The position numbers were made by a program, and so were the translations under genes. The notes under the pieces were generated by a model that was not told the DNA's origin, did no database searches, and was given only the letters and a program-made list of their open reading frames with translations. From contig NZ_LMJE01000001.1 in assembly GCF_001429245.1 (NCBI RefSeq), positions 931,179-995,178 of the forward strand: a stretch of 64,000 nt of DNA, read 5' to 3'. Position 1 is the first letter of the stretch, and each line of letters begins with the position of its first letter. Positions 8,329 through 16,794 of this stretch are shown here, piece after piece. This stretch comes from Rhizobium sp. Root274. GTDB taxonomy: Bacteria > Pseudomonadota > Alphaproteobacteria > Rhizobiales > Rhizobiaceae.

Positions 8329-8988
8329 ATGACATCACGCGCATTTCCGCTGGCTCTGGCCGGCGTCCTGATCTCTGCCTTGACTTCCCCTGCCCATGCG
8401 GAGATGGCGATCTCCGTCTATAGCGGCTTTCAGACGGCGCCGCACAGTGACATCGACCTTTCCGACGGAACGGATTTTCGAGCCGGCTGGGAAGGAAAAT
8501 CCTTCGAGAGCCCACCCTATTACGGCCTGCGTGGCACCTGGTGGATGGACGATCTGGGCAGGCCGAACCTCGGCCTCTCCGTGGATTTCAGCCATTCCAA
8601 GGTCTATGCCGATGATGAGACACTGGCGTCATCCGGCTGGTCGCATTTCGAGTTTTCGGATGGGCTCAACCTTTTGACGCTCAATGCGCTCTATCGCATG
8701 CCGATCGCGGGGACAAAATTCGTGCCTTATGTCGGCGCTGGCGCCGGCGTGAATGTTCCGCATGTCGAAGTGACGCGCGGGTCGGGCAAGACCTTCGAGT
8801 ATCAGTTCGGGGGCGCGACCCTGCAGGCGCAAGCGGGCGTGGCCTATAAGTTCACAAAGAACTGGGCCGCCTTTCTCGAATACAAGGGCAACTATTCCTG
8901 GGTCGATGTCGACATCGATTCCGGCACGACGCTGAAGACGCAGATCCTCACCAATGCGGTGAATGTGGGGGTCAGCTACAAGTTCTGA
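8329..8988 (+). CDS. Outer-membrane beta-barrel protein
   Basis: A 219-residue exported protein. The signal peptide is about residues 1-24 (ending TSPAHA). The remainder alternates hydrophobic and polar residues in strand-length blocks rich in Gly, Tyr and Phe (for example FVPYVGAGAGVNVPHV and AQAGVAYKFTKNWAAFLEYKG) and ends in SYKF; a terminal aromatic residue is the usual assembly signal for outer-membrane barrels. About eight strands are expected. The start at 8329 is chosen for the signal peptide and the ggggg before it. No enzymatic motif was recognised. Its 3' end overlaps the facing gene by 13 nt. Confidence 0.8.
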   Translation: MTSRAFPLALAGVLISALTSPAHAEMAISVYSGFQTAPHSDIDLSDGTDFRAGWEGKSFESPPYYGLRGTWWMDDLGRPNLGLSVDFSHSKVYADDETLASSGWSHFEFSDGLNLLTLNALYRMPIAGTKFVPYVGAGAGVNVPHVEVTRGSGKTFEYQFGGATLQAQAGVAYKFTKNWAAFLEYKGNYSWVDVDIDSGTTLKTQILTNAVNVGVSYKF

Positions 8989-9476
8989 GACGGCCAGACC
9001 GACCGCTTGATTGCGCAGAATATCGGTACTTCGTGTTCAAACAGGGTTTCGCCATCGACGCGGCTGCCTGCCGTCAGTCTCTGGACCGCCAAGCGAAAGC
9101 TTCCGTCATAGCGCTCATCGCTGTCCGCCTTGCGGTTCGTCACGAGCGATATGGTGACACGATAGACCGGGGATTTGCTCGGCGAAAAGGCGTGCAGGCT
9201 GAAACGAAGGTCTCGTCCGTCCGTCCAGTATTGGCGCAGCATGTCTGAATCAAGCTCGATCCGCCGGAACTCCGGGGGAACGGCTTTATCCAACACTGCG
9301 ACCATACCGCGGAAATGTATGAGCCTTTGCTCGTCCTTGTTGCTGAAGCCGGTTTCTAGCGTCACATTTACGACCGCGTCGGACGCGGCGCAATAGATGC
9401 GATCGGCGGCGGCGAATGCGGGCATTGTCCAGGAACAGAGTGCGAGCATCGCGATTGTCAGATGCCTGTTACCCAT
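8976..9476 (-). CDS. Secreted hypothetical protein
   Basis: Family not recognised. 166 residues with a signal peptide (MGNRHLTIAMLALCSWTMPAFAA). The mature protein has two cysteines, IYCAASD near the N-terminus and IFCAIKRS near the C-terminus, suited to one disulfide. It is rich in beta-strand-like segments (VNVTLETG, VYRVTISLVTN). The gene overlaps the facing outer-membrane protein gene and is not in an obvious operon. Confidence 0.65.
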   Translation of the reverse strand: MGNRHLTIAMLALCSWTMPAFAAADRIYCAASDAVVNVTLETGFSNKDEQRLIHFRGMVAVLDKAVPPEFRRIELDSDMLRQYWTDGRDLRFSLHAFSPSKSPVYRVTISLVTNRKADSDERYDGSFRLAVQRLTAGSRVDGETLFEHEVPIFCAIKRSVWPSQNL

Positions 9477-9536
9477 AACAGCCTCCAGGATGTTTCATCC
9501 TGGGATCGTTATAACAGCAATCGCTTAATAATTCCC

Positions 9537-10853
9537 TCAGTTGATCCGGTGGATGCTGCGCAACGCCCTCGGCCTCTTGCCGCCATAGGCCCAGTCCAGC
9601 AATTCCACCGTATGGACCACGGGAATGCCGGTAGCCGAACCGATCTGGGTCATGCAGCCGATATTGCCTGCGGCAATGACATCCGGCTTCGTCGACTCGA
9701 TATTCTTGACCTTGCGGGCTTTGAGCCGCGCCGAGATCTCGGGCTGCATGATGTTGTAGGTGCCTGCCGAGCCGCAGCAGAGATGACCCTCCGGCGGATC
9801 CTTGACGGTAAAGCCTGCCGCCTTCAGCAGCAGTTTCGGCGCCATCGTCACCTTCTGCCCGTGCTGCAGGGAGCAGGCGGAATGATAGGCGACCGTCATG
9901 CCCCTGGTTTCGCCTGCGGGGAGGTCGAGGGTGGAGAGATATTCGGTGATGTCCTTCGCAAGCGCCGAGACCCGGGCTGCCTTTTCGGCATAGGCGGGAT
10001 CGAGGCGCAGCATGTGGCCATAGTCCTTGATTTTCGTGCCACAGCCTGATGTCGTGACGATGATCGCATCAAGGCCGCCCTCGTCCACGGCGCGTGTCCA
10101 GACATCGACATTGCGACGGGCGCTGTCGAGCGCCTGCGCCTCGCGGCCCATATGATGGACCAGCGCGCCACAGCAGCCCTCGCCCGGCGGAACAATAACC
10201 TCGACACCGAGACGGGTGAGCAGCGAAATGGCGGCTTCGTTGATACCCGGATCAAGCACGGGCTGTGCGCAGCCGGTGAGGATGGCGACCCGGCCGCGGC
10301 GCGGCACAACTGCCATATGGGTGGCGGGTTTAGCAAAATCCGAGGGTAGAGGGACATTTGCCGGCGCAAGGCGCAGCATGGCGGCCACAGGCTTCAAGGC
10401 CTTCACCTGATCGAAGAGGCCGGCGAAGGGGCGACCGAGGGCGGCCAGCTTCAAGGCAAGACGGAACCGGCCCGGATAAGGCAGGACCATGGCCAGCACG
10501 TTACGCGTCAGCCGGTTCATCAACGGGCGGCGATAAGTCTTTTCAATATGGACGCGGGCATGGTCGACCAGATGCATGTAGTCGACACCGGAGGGACAGG
10601 TCGTCGTGCAGGCGAGGCAGGAGAGGCAACGGTCGATATGGGTGACGATCTGGTTATCGGCTGGTCGTCCGTTTTCCAGCATGTCCTTGATCAGGTAGAT
10701 CCGGCCGCGCGGGCTGTCGAGCTCGTTGCCGAGGGTAACATAGGTCGGACAGGTGGCCGTGCAGAAACCGCAATGCACACATTTGCGCAGGATCGATTCC
10801 GCTTCCGCAACATGGGGATCGGCGAGCTGTTCGGCGGTAAAATTGGTCTGCAC
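9537..10853 (-). CDS. glcF: Glycolate oxidase iron-sulfur subunit
   Basis: A 438-residue subunit that passes electrons from the flavin subunits of glycolate oxidase. Two 4Fe-4S motifs are present: CVHCGFCTATCPT (about residues 25-37) and CLSCLACTTTCPSGVDYMHL. Two CCG-type domains follow, with GCCGALVHHMG and LCCGSAGTYNI. The start is GTG, preceded by gaggagaa at proper spacing. It is the last gene of a glcD-glcE-membrane protein-glcF cluster on the minus strand, which oxidises glycolate to glyoxylate at the membrane. Confidence 0.95.
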   Translation of the reverse strand: MQTNFTAEQLADPHVAEAESILRKCVHCGFCTATCPTYVTLGNELDSPRGRIYLIKDMLENGRPADNQIVTHIDRCLSCLACTTTCPSGVDYMHLVDHARVHIEKTYRRPLMNRLTRNVLAMVLPYPGRFRLALKLAALGRPFAGLFDQVKALKPVAAMLRLAPANVPLPSDFAKPATHMAVVPRRGRVAILTGCAQPVLDPGINEAAISLLTRLGVEVIVPPGEGCCGALVHHMGREAQALDSARRNVDVWTRAVDEGGLDAIIVTTSGCGTKIKDYGHMLRLDPAYAEKAARVSALAKDITEYLSTLDLPAGETRGMTVAYHSACSLQHGQKVTMAPKLLLKAAGFTVKDPPEGHLCCGSAGTYNIMQPEISARLKARKVKNIESTKPDVIAAGNIGCMTQIGSATGIPVVHTVELLDWAYGGKRPRALRSIHRIN

Positions 10854-10912
10854 GCAGATTCTCCTCAGGCGAACTCAGGCGCGGCTTGCGGCCGGCAATG
10901 TGGCCGTGGCGT

Positions 10913-11293
10913 TCAGATCCACCAGCTTTCGGGGCGGGCGATTGGTTCTCCGGCAGAGGCCTTCTGCAGGCCGATGACGCAGCGCACGACGATCCAGATG
11001 GCGACGGCAAAGATCAGGATGAAGCCGATCGCCAGCAGCATCAGGATCGAGGCGATCAGTGCGTAGAGAAGTCCGATCCAGAAGGTACGGATGGCATAGG
11101 TGTAGTGTGTGTCGACCCAAGGCTCGCCCTTGCCTCGGTTTACATAGGCCATGATCAGACCGATGATGCCGGTGATGCCGACGACGAAGCTCACGAGATA
11201 GAGGGCGTAGACCATCTGTGCATTGAGACGACCCGGCGAAAACCAGGTGTCTCCGGCGGGACCGGCAGGTGGGCGGAAGTTTGGGTCGGTCAT
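10913..11293 (-). CDS. Small membrane protein (COG3671/DUF4870-like) inside the glc operon
   Basis: A 126-residue protein with three predicted membrane helices: about residues 28-50 (VYALYLVSFVVGITGIIGLI), 70-90 (FWIGLLYALIASILMLLAIG) and the adjoining FILIFAVAIWIVV. The polar loop VNRGKGEPWVDTHYTYAIRTFW between helices 1 and 2 is typical of the DUF4870-like family. Its ATG overlaps the glcE stop (ATGA), so it is translated with glcE. Its function is unknown; the position between glcE and glcF suggests, without proof, a link to the membrane-bound oxidase. Confidence 0.8.
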   Translation of the reverse strand: MTDPNFRPPAGPAGDTWFSPGRLNAQMVYALYLVSFVVGITGIIGLIMAYVNRGKGEPWVDTHYTYAIRTFWIGLLYALIASILMLLAIGFILIFAVAIWIVVRCVIGLQKASAGEPIARPESWWI

Positions 11294-12498
11294 TGAGACA
11301 CTCCTGATGTCATCAGTCCGGGGTTGAAGATGCCGTGCGGATCGAGCTTTCCCCGGATGCGCTCGGACAGAAGGGCGACCGGGCGTGACTGGGGTTCGAA
11401 AGCCGGAGTCGCTGCCCGAATAGCTGGATTTGCCCGGAGCAAGGTCGCATGACCACCGCCCAGGGTGCGAATACCATGGCGCAGAATATCGGCTTCCGGA
11501 TCGGCTTCCATGCGCATCCAGATCAGTCCGCCCTGCCAGTCATAGAAGGCGTCGACGCCCGCGCGCAGACGCAGGCCCGCCACGAGTTCGTGACCGCGCG
11601 AAGGGGCCATGGACACGCGCCAGAGGGGGCGTTCCGTGCCATCGGCATAAGGCGCAACGTCGCGGATTTCGCGCCAGAGGACAGTTGAGGCCTCGCTGTC
11701 GAGGCGCGCTACCGGGCCGAAGCCTGTCATGGCGACCTCAAGCTTGTCGGCCCGGACGGCAACGGATGCGGCAAGACCCTCGAGCCGCAGCACGGTTGCC
11801 GGCCCCTCGGGCAGGGTGCCGCCGAGCAATCGCCCGCGCACGCTTTCCGGCAGATGGGCTGCCCCTGAGACTTCGACCGACAGCGACATGGCAGCCGCCA
11901 TGGCCCGCACGGCCTCGTCGTCTTCCAGGCCGGAGATGACGATCGTGACTGATGTCTTCGGCGTCGGCAGGACCTTGAACGTGACATCGGTGAGGAAGCC
12001 GAGCGTGCCATGGGAGCCGGCGAGCAACTTCACCAGATCAAGACCGGTCACATTCTTCATCACCCGGCCGCCGGCCTTCACCAGTTCACCCGCGCCGTTG
12101 ACGAAGCGGATACCCAGTAGATGGTCGCGGGCAGCCCCCGCCGTGAACCGGCGCGGACCGGAACTGTTGACGGCAAAGAGACCGCCGATGGTCGGTGTAC
12201 CCGTGGTGCCCATCAGGGGGTGATGGTCCATGGGTTCGAAGGCCATGCCCTGGCCGTTCGCGGTCAATGCGGCCTCGATCTCGGCCACCGGCGTTCCTGC
12301 GCGGGCGGTCATGACCATCTCGGCGGGGTTATAGACGGTGATGCCAGTGAGCGCCGTGGAGCACAAAGTTTCGGCGGCATTCACGGCATTGCCGAAGCCG
12401 GCGCGGGTGCCGCCTCCCCGAAGGGCAAGCGGTGTACGGCTTTCGACATGGGCTCGGATGATGTCGGCGGCTTCGGTTTCGGTCGATGGGGTCAGCAT
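11290..12498 (-). CDS. glcE: Glycolate oxidase FAD-binding subunit
   Basis: A 402-residue flavin-binding subunit of glycolate oxidase. The FAD-binding 4 domain is in the first half: LRGGGTRAGFG, then EPMDHHPLMGTTGTPTIGGLFAVNSSGPRRF and the KNVTGLDLVKLLAGSHGTLGF stretch that contacts the diphosphate. The C-terminal half is a smaller domain ending GIFNPG. The gene is separated from upstream glcD by 265 bp containing a pair of facing palindromic repeats and overlaps the next gene by 4 nt. Confidence 0.94.
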   Translation of the reverse strand: MLTPSTETEAADIIRAHVESRTPLALRGGGTRAGFGNAVNAAETLCSTALTGITVYNPAEMVMTARAGTPVAEIEAALTANGQGMAFEPMDHHPLMGTTGTPTIGGLFAVNSSGPRRFTAGAARDHLLGIRFVNGAGELVKAGGRVMKNVTGLDLVKLLAGSHGTLGFLTDVTFKVLPTPKTSVTIVISGLEDDEAVRAMAAAMSLSVEVSGAAHLPESVRGRLLGGTLPEGPATVLRLEGLAASVAVRADKLEVAMTGFGPVARLDSEASTVLWREIRDVAPYADGTERPLWRVSMAPSRGHELVAGLRLRAGVDAFYDWQGGLIWMRMEADPEADILRHGIRTLGGGHATLLRANPAIRAATPAFEPQSRPVALLSERIRGKLDPHGIFNPGLMTSGVSQ

Positions 12499-12531
12499 GG
12501 GGTGGCCCCTTCAAGTCTCAGCGCAAGGACG

Positions 12532-12738
12532 CCTCCCTCTGCCCTGCCGGGCATCTCCCCCACATGGGAGGAGAGTGGATGGGGTCGCTCGGCGGTACGA
12601 ATTTGAACGAAGATCAACGAGCCAGATGACGCGCTATTGCGCGACGTCTGACCGTCGGAAGTTCGGTAAGGTGCAGGGCGTTGGCGGGTTCCCGCTCTCC
12701 CCCCTTGTGGGGGAGATGTCCGGCAGGACAGAGGGGGG
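12532..12738. repeat. Facing pair of rhizobial-type intergenic palindromes
   Basis: The left arm (12532-12575, beginning cctccctctgccctgccggg) and the right arm (12695-12738) are inverted copies of a ~44-bp sequence with about six mismatches. Each arm is itself palindromic, with cccccacatgggaggag and cccccttgtggggga forming stem-loops. The 119 bp between holds no gene. The element sits between glcD and glcE and could fold as an mRNA stem-loop or act as a partial terminator. Similar 'ctcccccnnnnggggga' palindromes are common between genes in Rhizobiales and Brucella. Confidence 0.8.
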
Positions 12739-12763
12739 TATGCGGCGGGGAGAAACGACATCA

Positions 12764-14197
12764 TCACGCCCTCCCCTCCAGCGGAAAGACCTTGGAGGGG
12801 TTCAATATCCAATCCGCATCAAAAGCCGAACGCACGGCCATCTGCTGATCGAGGTCGACCTTCGTGAACTGATGCAACATCAGGTCGCGCTTTTCGATGC
12901 CGACGCCGTGTTCGCCGGTCAGGCAACCGCCGGCATCAACGCAGAGTTTCAGGATTTCCATGCCGGCGGCTTCGGCCTTGGCGGCGTCTTCCGGATCGTT
13001 GATGTTGTAGAGGATCAAGGGGTGCATGTTGCCGTCGCCGGCGTGGAAGACATTGGCGACACGCAGGCCGTAGCGATCGACAATCTCGGCAGTTTTTCTC
13101 AGCACGTAAGCGAGCTGGCTCAAGGGAACGGTGCCGTCCATGCAGATGTAGTCGGCGATGCGGCCGGTGGCACCGAAGGCGGATTTTCGGCCTTTCCAGA
13201 TGAGCGCTGCTTCGGTGGCCGACTGGCATTCGCGCACCGTCTTCACCCCATGCGTCTTGGCAATCTCGACGATCGAAGCGAGCATGGCGTCCATTTCGGC
13301 TTCGGAGCCCTCGACCTCGACGATCAGAAGGGCCTCGACATCAAGCGGATAACCCGCCTTGGCAAAGGCCTCGCAGATCTGGATCGCTGGCTTGTCCATG
13401 AATTCGATTGCGACCGGAATGATGCCGGCGCCGATGACATCGGCGACGCAGGAGCCGGCTTCCTCCGCACTGTCGAAGCCGAAGAGCACGGGACGCGCAC
13501 CTTCCGGCTTTGCAAGCAGGCGCACCGTTGCCTCAGTCACGATACCGAGCTGGCCTTCGGAGCCGCAGACGAGGCCGAGCAGGTCATAACCTTCGGCATC
13601 GAGATGCTGGCCACCCAGATCTATCACTGTGCCATCAACCAGGACCAGCTTGACGCCGAGCAGGTTATTGGTGGTGACACCGTATTTCAGACAGTGTGCG
13701 CCGCCGGAATTCATACCGATATTGCCGCCGATGGTGCAGGCGAGCTGCGAGCTTGGATCGGGCGCGTAGAAGAAACCGTCCGCGCCGACGGCATCGGAGA
13801 TGGCAAGATTGGTGACGCCGGCCTGAACGGTTGCGGTGCGGTTGGCATAGTCCACGTCGAGGATGCGGGTCATGGCGGAAAGGCCGAGGACAACGGCGTC
13901 TTCCTGCGGGATGGCGCCCCCCGACAGCGAGGTGCCGGCCCCGCGCGGGACGACGGGAATGCCGTAGCGATGGCAGTATTTCATCACGGCTGCCACCTGT
14001 GCCGTGGTTTCAGGCAGGACGACGGCCAGCGGACGGCGGCGATAGGCGATGAAGCCATCGGTCTCGAAGGGCACCAGCGCGTTGTTTTCCTCGACGAGGC
14101 GCCCCGGGGGAACGAGTTCGCGGAGATCTGCCAGGATTTCGGCGCGGCGTGCCAGAACATCAGCGCGCGGCGGCAGGAAGGCTATGGCCTCGGTCAT
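12764..14197 (-). CDS. glcD: Glycolate oxidase FAD-linked subunit
   Basis: The 477-residue catalytic flavoprotein subunit of glycolate oxidase. The FAD-binding 4 domain spans about residues 50-230: VVPRGAGTSLSGGAIP, PDPSSQLACTIGGNIGMNSG and YDLLGLVCGSEGQLGIVTEAT. The FAD-oxidase C-terminal domain contains HAGDGNMHPLILY and the closing GCLTGEHGVGIEKRDLM, characteristic of the GlcD/lactate dehydrogenase group. It is first in the minus-strand glc cluster and is divergently transcribed from a LysR gene 137 bp away, a probable regulator. Confidence 0.96.
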   Translation of the reverse strand: MTEAIAFLPPRADVLARRAEILADLRELVPPGRLVEENNALVPFETDGFIAYRRRPLAVVLPETTAQVAAVMKYCHRYGIPVVPRGAGTSLSGGAIPQEDAVVLGLSAMTRILDVDYANRTATVQAGVTNLAISDAVGADGFFYAPDPSSQLACTIGGNIGMNSGGAHCLKYGVTTNNLLGVKLVLVDGTVIDLGGQHLDAEGYDLLGLVCGSEGQLGIVTEATVRLLAKPEGARPVLFGFDSAEEAGSCVADVIGAGIIPVAIEFMDKPAIQICEAFAKAGYPLDVEALLIVEVEGSEAEMDAMLASIVEIAKTHGVKTVRECQSATEAALIWKGRKSAFGATGRIADYICMDGTVPLSQLAYVLRKTAEIVDRYGLRVANVFHAGDGNMHPLILYNINDPEDAAKAEAAGMEILKLCVDAGGCLTGEHGVGIEKRDLMLHQFTKVDLDQQMAVRSAFDADWILNPSKVFPLEGRA

Positions 14198-14334
14198 GAT
14201 AACATCCCCTCGTCGCCCGCCATGCTAACGATACACGGCGCCAATCTCAACTGGTTCAATTTTCTTACCACTATGAGTTTGGCAGCGCAAATGCTATGGA
14301 CTTATGACAAAATGAGAAAGAGTGATCCGCATTC

Positions 14335-15231
14335 ATGACGAATCTCGGCGACCTGGAAGTTTTCGTCCGCGTGATCGCGGCGGGCAGCATGTCGACTGCG
14401 GCGCGCGATCTCGGCCTTTCGCCGGCTGTCGTCTCCAAACGCATCAAGCGGCTGGAAGACAAGCTCGGCACCCGGCTCCTGCAGCGGACGACGCGGCAGA
14501 TTTCGCTGACGGAAGCGGGTCAGGGTTTTCATGAGCGGGTGCTGACCGTGCTTGCCGGACTGGAGGAGGCCGAAGCCTTCGCCTCCGGTCGGTCGTCGGA
14601 GGTCAATGGTGTCCTGAAGATTTCGGCGCCGACCTCATTCGGACGCATGCATATCGCGCCAAACCTGAAACCCTTCATGGACCGGCATCCCGACCTCACG
14701 CTGAACCTCATTCTTTCCGACGAATTCACCGACATCGTTGGCGGCGGCTTCGACCTGGCGATCCGCATCGCAGAACTGAACGATTCGTCACTGGTCGCCC
14801 GCAGGCTCGCGCCGGTGCGCCGGGTTCTGTGCGCTTCGCCCGAATATCTGGCCCAGCACGGCACCCCTGAGACGCTGGAGGACCTGAAACGCCATCGCTG
14901 TCTGCCGGCGCACAATATGGATTCGTGGCGTTTGGAAGGGCCGAACGGACCCGTGGTGCTGCGCCCAGAAGGCATGCTGATCACCAATTCCAGTGATGTG
15001 ATCCGGGAGGCAGTCATCGCTGGCCTCGGTATCGCGCTCCGCTCGACCTGGGATATCGGCACGGAGCTGAAGAGCGGCCGTCTGGTGCAGGTGCTGCCGC
15101 AGTATGAGAGTTCGCGCAATGTGGCGCTGTCGGCGGTCTATCCGAGCCGTCAGTTCCTGCCCGCGAAGGTGCGGCTGTTCATTGACTATCTGGCCGAGCT
15201 TTACGGGCCGGTGCCCTATTGGGAACGATAG
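14335..15231 (+). CDS. LysR-family transcriptional regulator, divergent from glcD
   Basis: A 298-residue regulator. The winged helix-turn-helix is at residues 1-60 (LEVFVRVIAAGSMSTAARDLGLSPAVVSKRIKRLE). The effector-binding domain runs from about residue 90 and carries the GVLKISAPTSFGR and GGGFDLAIRI segments of the DsdA/PecT-like subgroup. It is divergent from the glc operon, and the 137-bp gap holds both promoters. LysR proteins often control the gene they face, so a role in glycolate use is inferred. It converges with the DUF6880 gene, with only 3 nt between the stops. Confidence 0.9.
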   Translation: MTNLGDLEVFVRVIAAGSMSTAARDLGLSPAVVSKRIKRLEDKLGTRLLQRTTRQISLTEAGQGFHERVLTVLAGLEEAEAFASGRSSEVNGVLKISAPTSFGRMHIAPNLKPFMDRHPDLTLNLILSDEFTDIVGGGFDLAIRIAELNDSSLVARRLAPVRRVLCASPEYLAQHGTPETLEDLKRHRCLPAHNMDSWRLEGPNGPVVLRPEGMLITNSSDVIREAVIAGLGIALRSTWDIGTELKSGRLVQVLPQYESSRNVALSAVYPSRQFLPAKVRLFIDYLAELYGPVPYWER

Positions 15232-15234
15232 GAC

Positions 15235-16647
15235 TTAGCCCGATAGCCCGCCCGGCACCGAGCTCCAGAAGCCGTATTTTTTGGAATGATTGCGCCGAAG
15301 CTCTGCCAGAAAGGCGGCATGGGTCGAGAGGCCGTGGCCTTCGCGCAGGTTGGGCATGAGGCGGGCAAGTTCGCCGACATAGCGGCCGGCATGGGGATAG
15401 GCCATACCGATGCCGCGCCTGAGGATGTCCTCGACCAGAACACGGTAGAGCACGACCGCAGCGAGCGGCTCCTTAGCGGTGAGCGCTTCGGCCGCGGGAG
15501 CCAGATCGTCGTAGTGGCGGCCTTCCCAGTCGTGCTGATGCTCCAGGACGTGGGCTGCGGCGAGATCGAGGCGGGGCCAGGCGAGGAAGAAGTCGAGCGC
15601 CAGATAGATGTCGTCATGCGCCTTGGCGACAGCGAAGGCACGGTCCATCTCGTCGAATTCGGCGAAATCGTCGAGCTTGGAGAGATACAGCCGAAGGACG
15701 GATGGGCCGAGGGTTTCGCAGAATTCCCGCCAGCGCAGCTCCTGCGCATCCTCGCGGCGCTTGAGCTTTTCCAGGATTTCCGCCTCCAGCAGGCGTCGCT
15801 CATGGGCGCCGTATTCGGGGCCGACGGAGGCAAGCACGCCGTTGACCGGGATCAGGCGCACGCCGCGTGGTCTCTCGCGTACCCATTCGAGGGCACCCTC
15901 GAAACGTCCCGCCTCATGGAGCAGGGCTGCCACGGCGAGCGTATCGCGGCGGTTGTCGGGCTTCTGCCGCTCAAGTGTGAGGAAGTCGTCGATTTCTCCC
16001 TGGTGCAGGGCGAGAGATTGCAAGAGATCGAGCGCGCCGAGCTTCAGGGGTTCGCTCGGCAGCACCGCCGCCAGCATCTGTTTCCAGGCCGCGGCGGCCC
16101 GCTTGCCAAGGACGGATGTGAGGGCGCGCAGGAAGCCGGTGTGTTCGCCGTAGCGGTCGCGAAGCCGCAGCTTTTCAATCTGCGGCACGAGCAGTGCCTG
16201 TGCGCCTTCGTCCAGCCCCTTGATCATGTCGAGCGCCGAAAGTTCGGCGTCGTCGAAGACCTTCCACAGGCGGGCATTGTCCATGGTAAGACGTGCGGAC
16301 ACCGGAAAGCGGAGGGCGAGAAAACGCAGGATGCGTTCAGCGGCTGCTTGAGGATCGGCGCTGCCGAGTTCCGACAGGATGTTGCGGGCAAGCGCTGCGA
16401 ACTCGACCGACATATCCTTGGCGCGGGCGCGGTTGATGCGCGTGGTGGCCTGATCGATGGCGTCGATCCGCTTGTCGATCAGCCGAGCCATTTCGTCTGG
16501 CCCGGATTCACCTGCCAATGCCGTCTGAAGCCTTGCCTTCAGGGCCTTATTGGCGGCGGATTCCTCCAGAAGGATTTCGACCAGCTTGTCGATCCCGAGC
16601 CCCGTCAGGCCCTTCTTGTCGAGCTTGGCCTTTGCCTGCTTTGCCAT
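15235..16647 (-). CDS. DUF6880 family protein
   Basis: A 470-residue, largely helical cytoplasmic protein with no signal peptide. It starts with a basic coiled segment (MAKQAKAKLDKKGLTGLGIDK), has the LVEILLEESAANKALKARL helix, and contains repeated helix pairs like those of TPR-type scaffolds (for example HDDIYLALDFFLAWPRLDLAAAHVLEH). This pattern and length fit the DUF6880 family of Rhizobiales. No catalytic motif is seen and the function is not known. The opposite-strand frame that appears to fuse with the EamA gene (from 15286) is a shadow. Confidence 0.75.
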   Translation of the reverse strand: MAKQAKAKLDKKGLTGLGIDKLVEILLEESAANKALKARLQTALAGESGPDEMARLIDKRIDAIDQATTRINRARAKDMSVEFAALARNILSELGSADPQAAAERILRFLALRFPVSARLTMDNARLWKVFDDAELSALDMIKGLDEGAQALLVPQIEKLRLRDRYGEHTGFLRALTSVLGKRAAAAWKQMLAAVLPSEPLKLGALDLLQSLALHQGEIDDFLTLERQKPDNRRDTLAVAALLHEAGRFEGALEWVRERPRGVRLIPVNGVLASVGPEYGAHERRLLEAEILEKLKRREDAQELRWREFCETLGPSVLRLYLSKLDDFAEFDEMDRAFAVAKAHDDIYLALDFFLAWPRLDLAAAHVLEHQHDWEGRHYDDLAPAAEALTAKEPLAAVVLYRVLVEDILRRGIGMAYPHAGRYVGELARLMPNLREGHGLSTHAAFLAELRRNHSKKYGFWSSVPGGLSG

Positions 16648-16794
16648 CTAAACGCGTGTCTCATTCCATTTCGAACCTCCCCTTCTTGGGCCGGATGCCT
16701 TTTTCTGGCAAGGGGCGATCAGCATCCGGCGCGGCAGTGGCCAAGTCGCCACCCCAATGCTACTAGGCTGCAACTCTGTCTCCCCCGGTGGCTC

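Noticed and set aside
12338-14338. 666-residue open frame on the plus strand
   Set aside because: It runs antisense to glcE and glcD and through the palindromic repeats; its composition is that of a complement frame.
15286-16794. N-terminal extension making the EamA protein 800 residues
   Set aside because: The upstream ~500 residues are antisense to the DUF6880 gene; the true start is at the first membrane helix.
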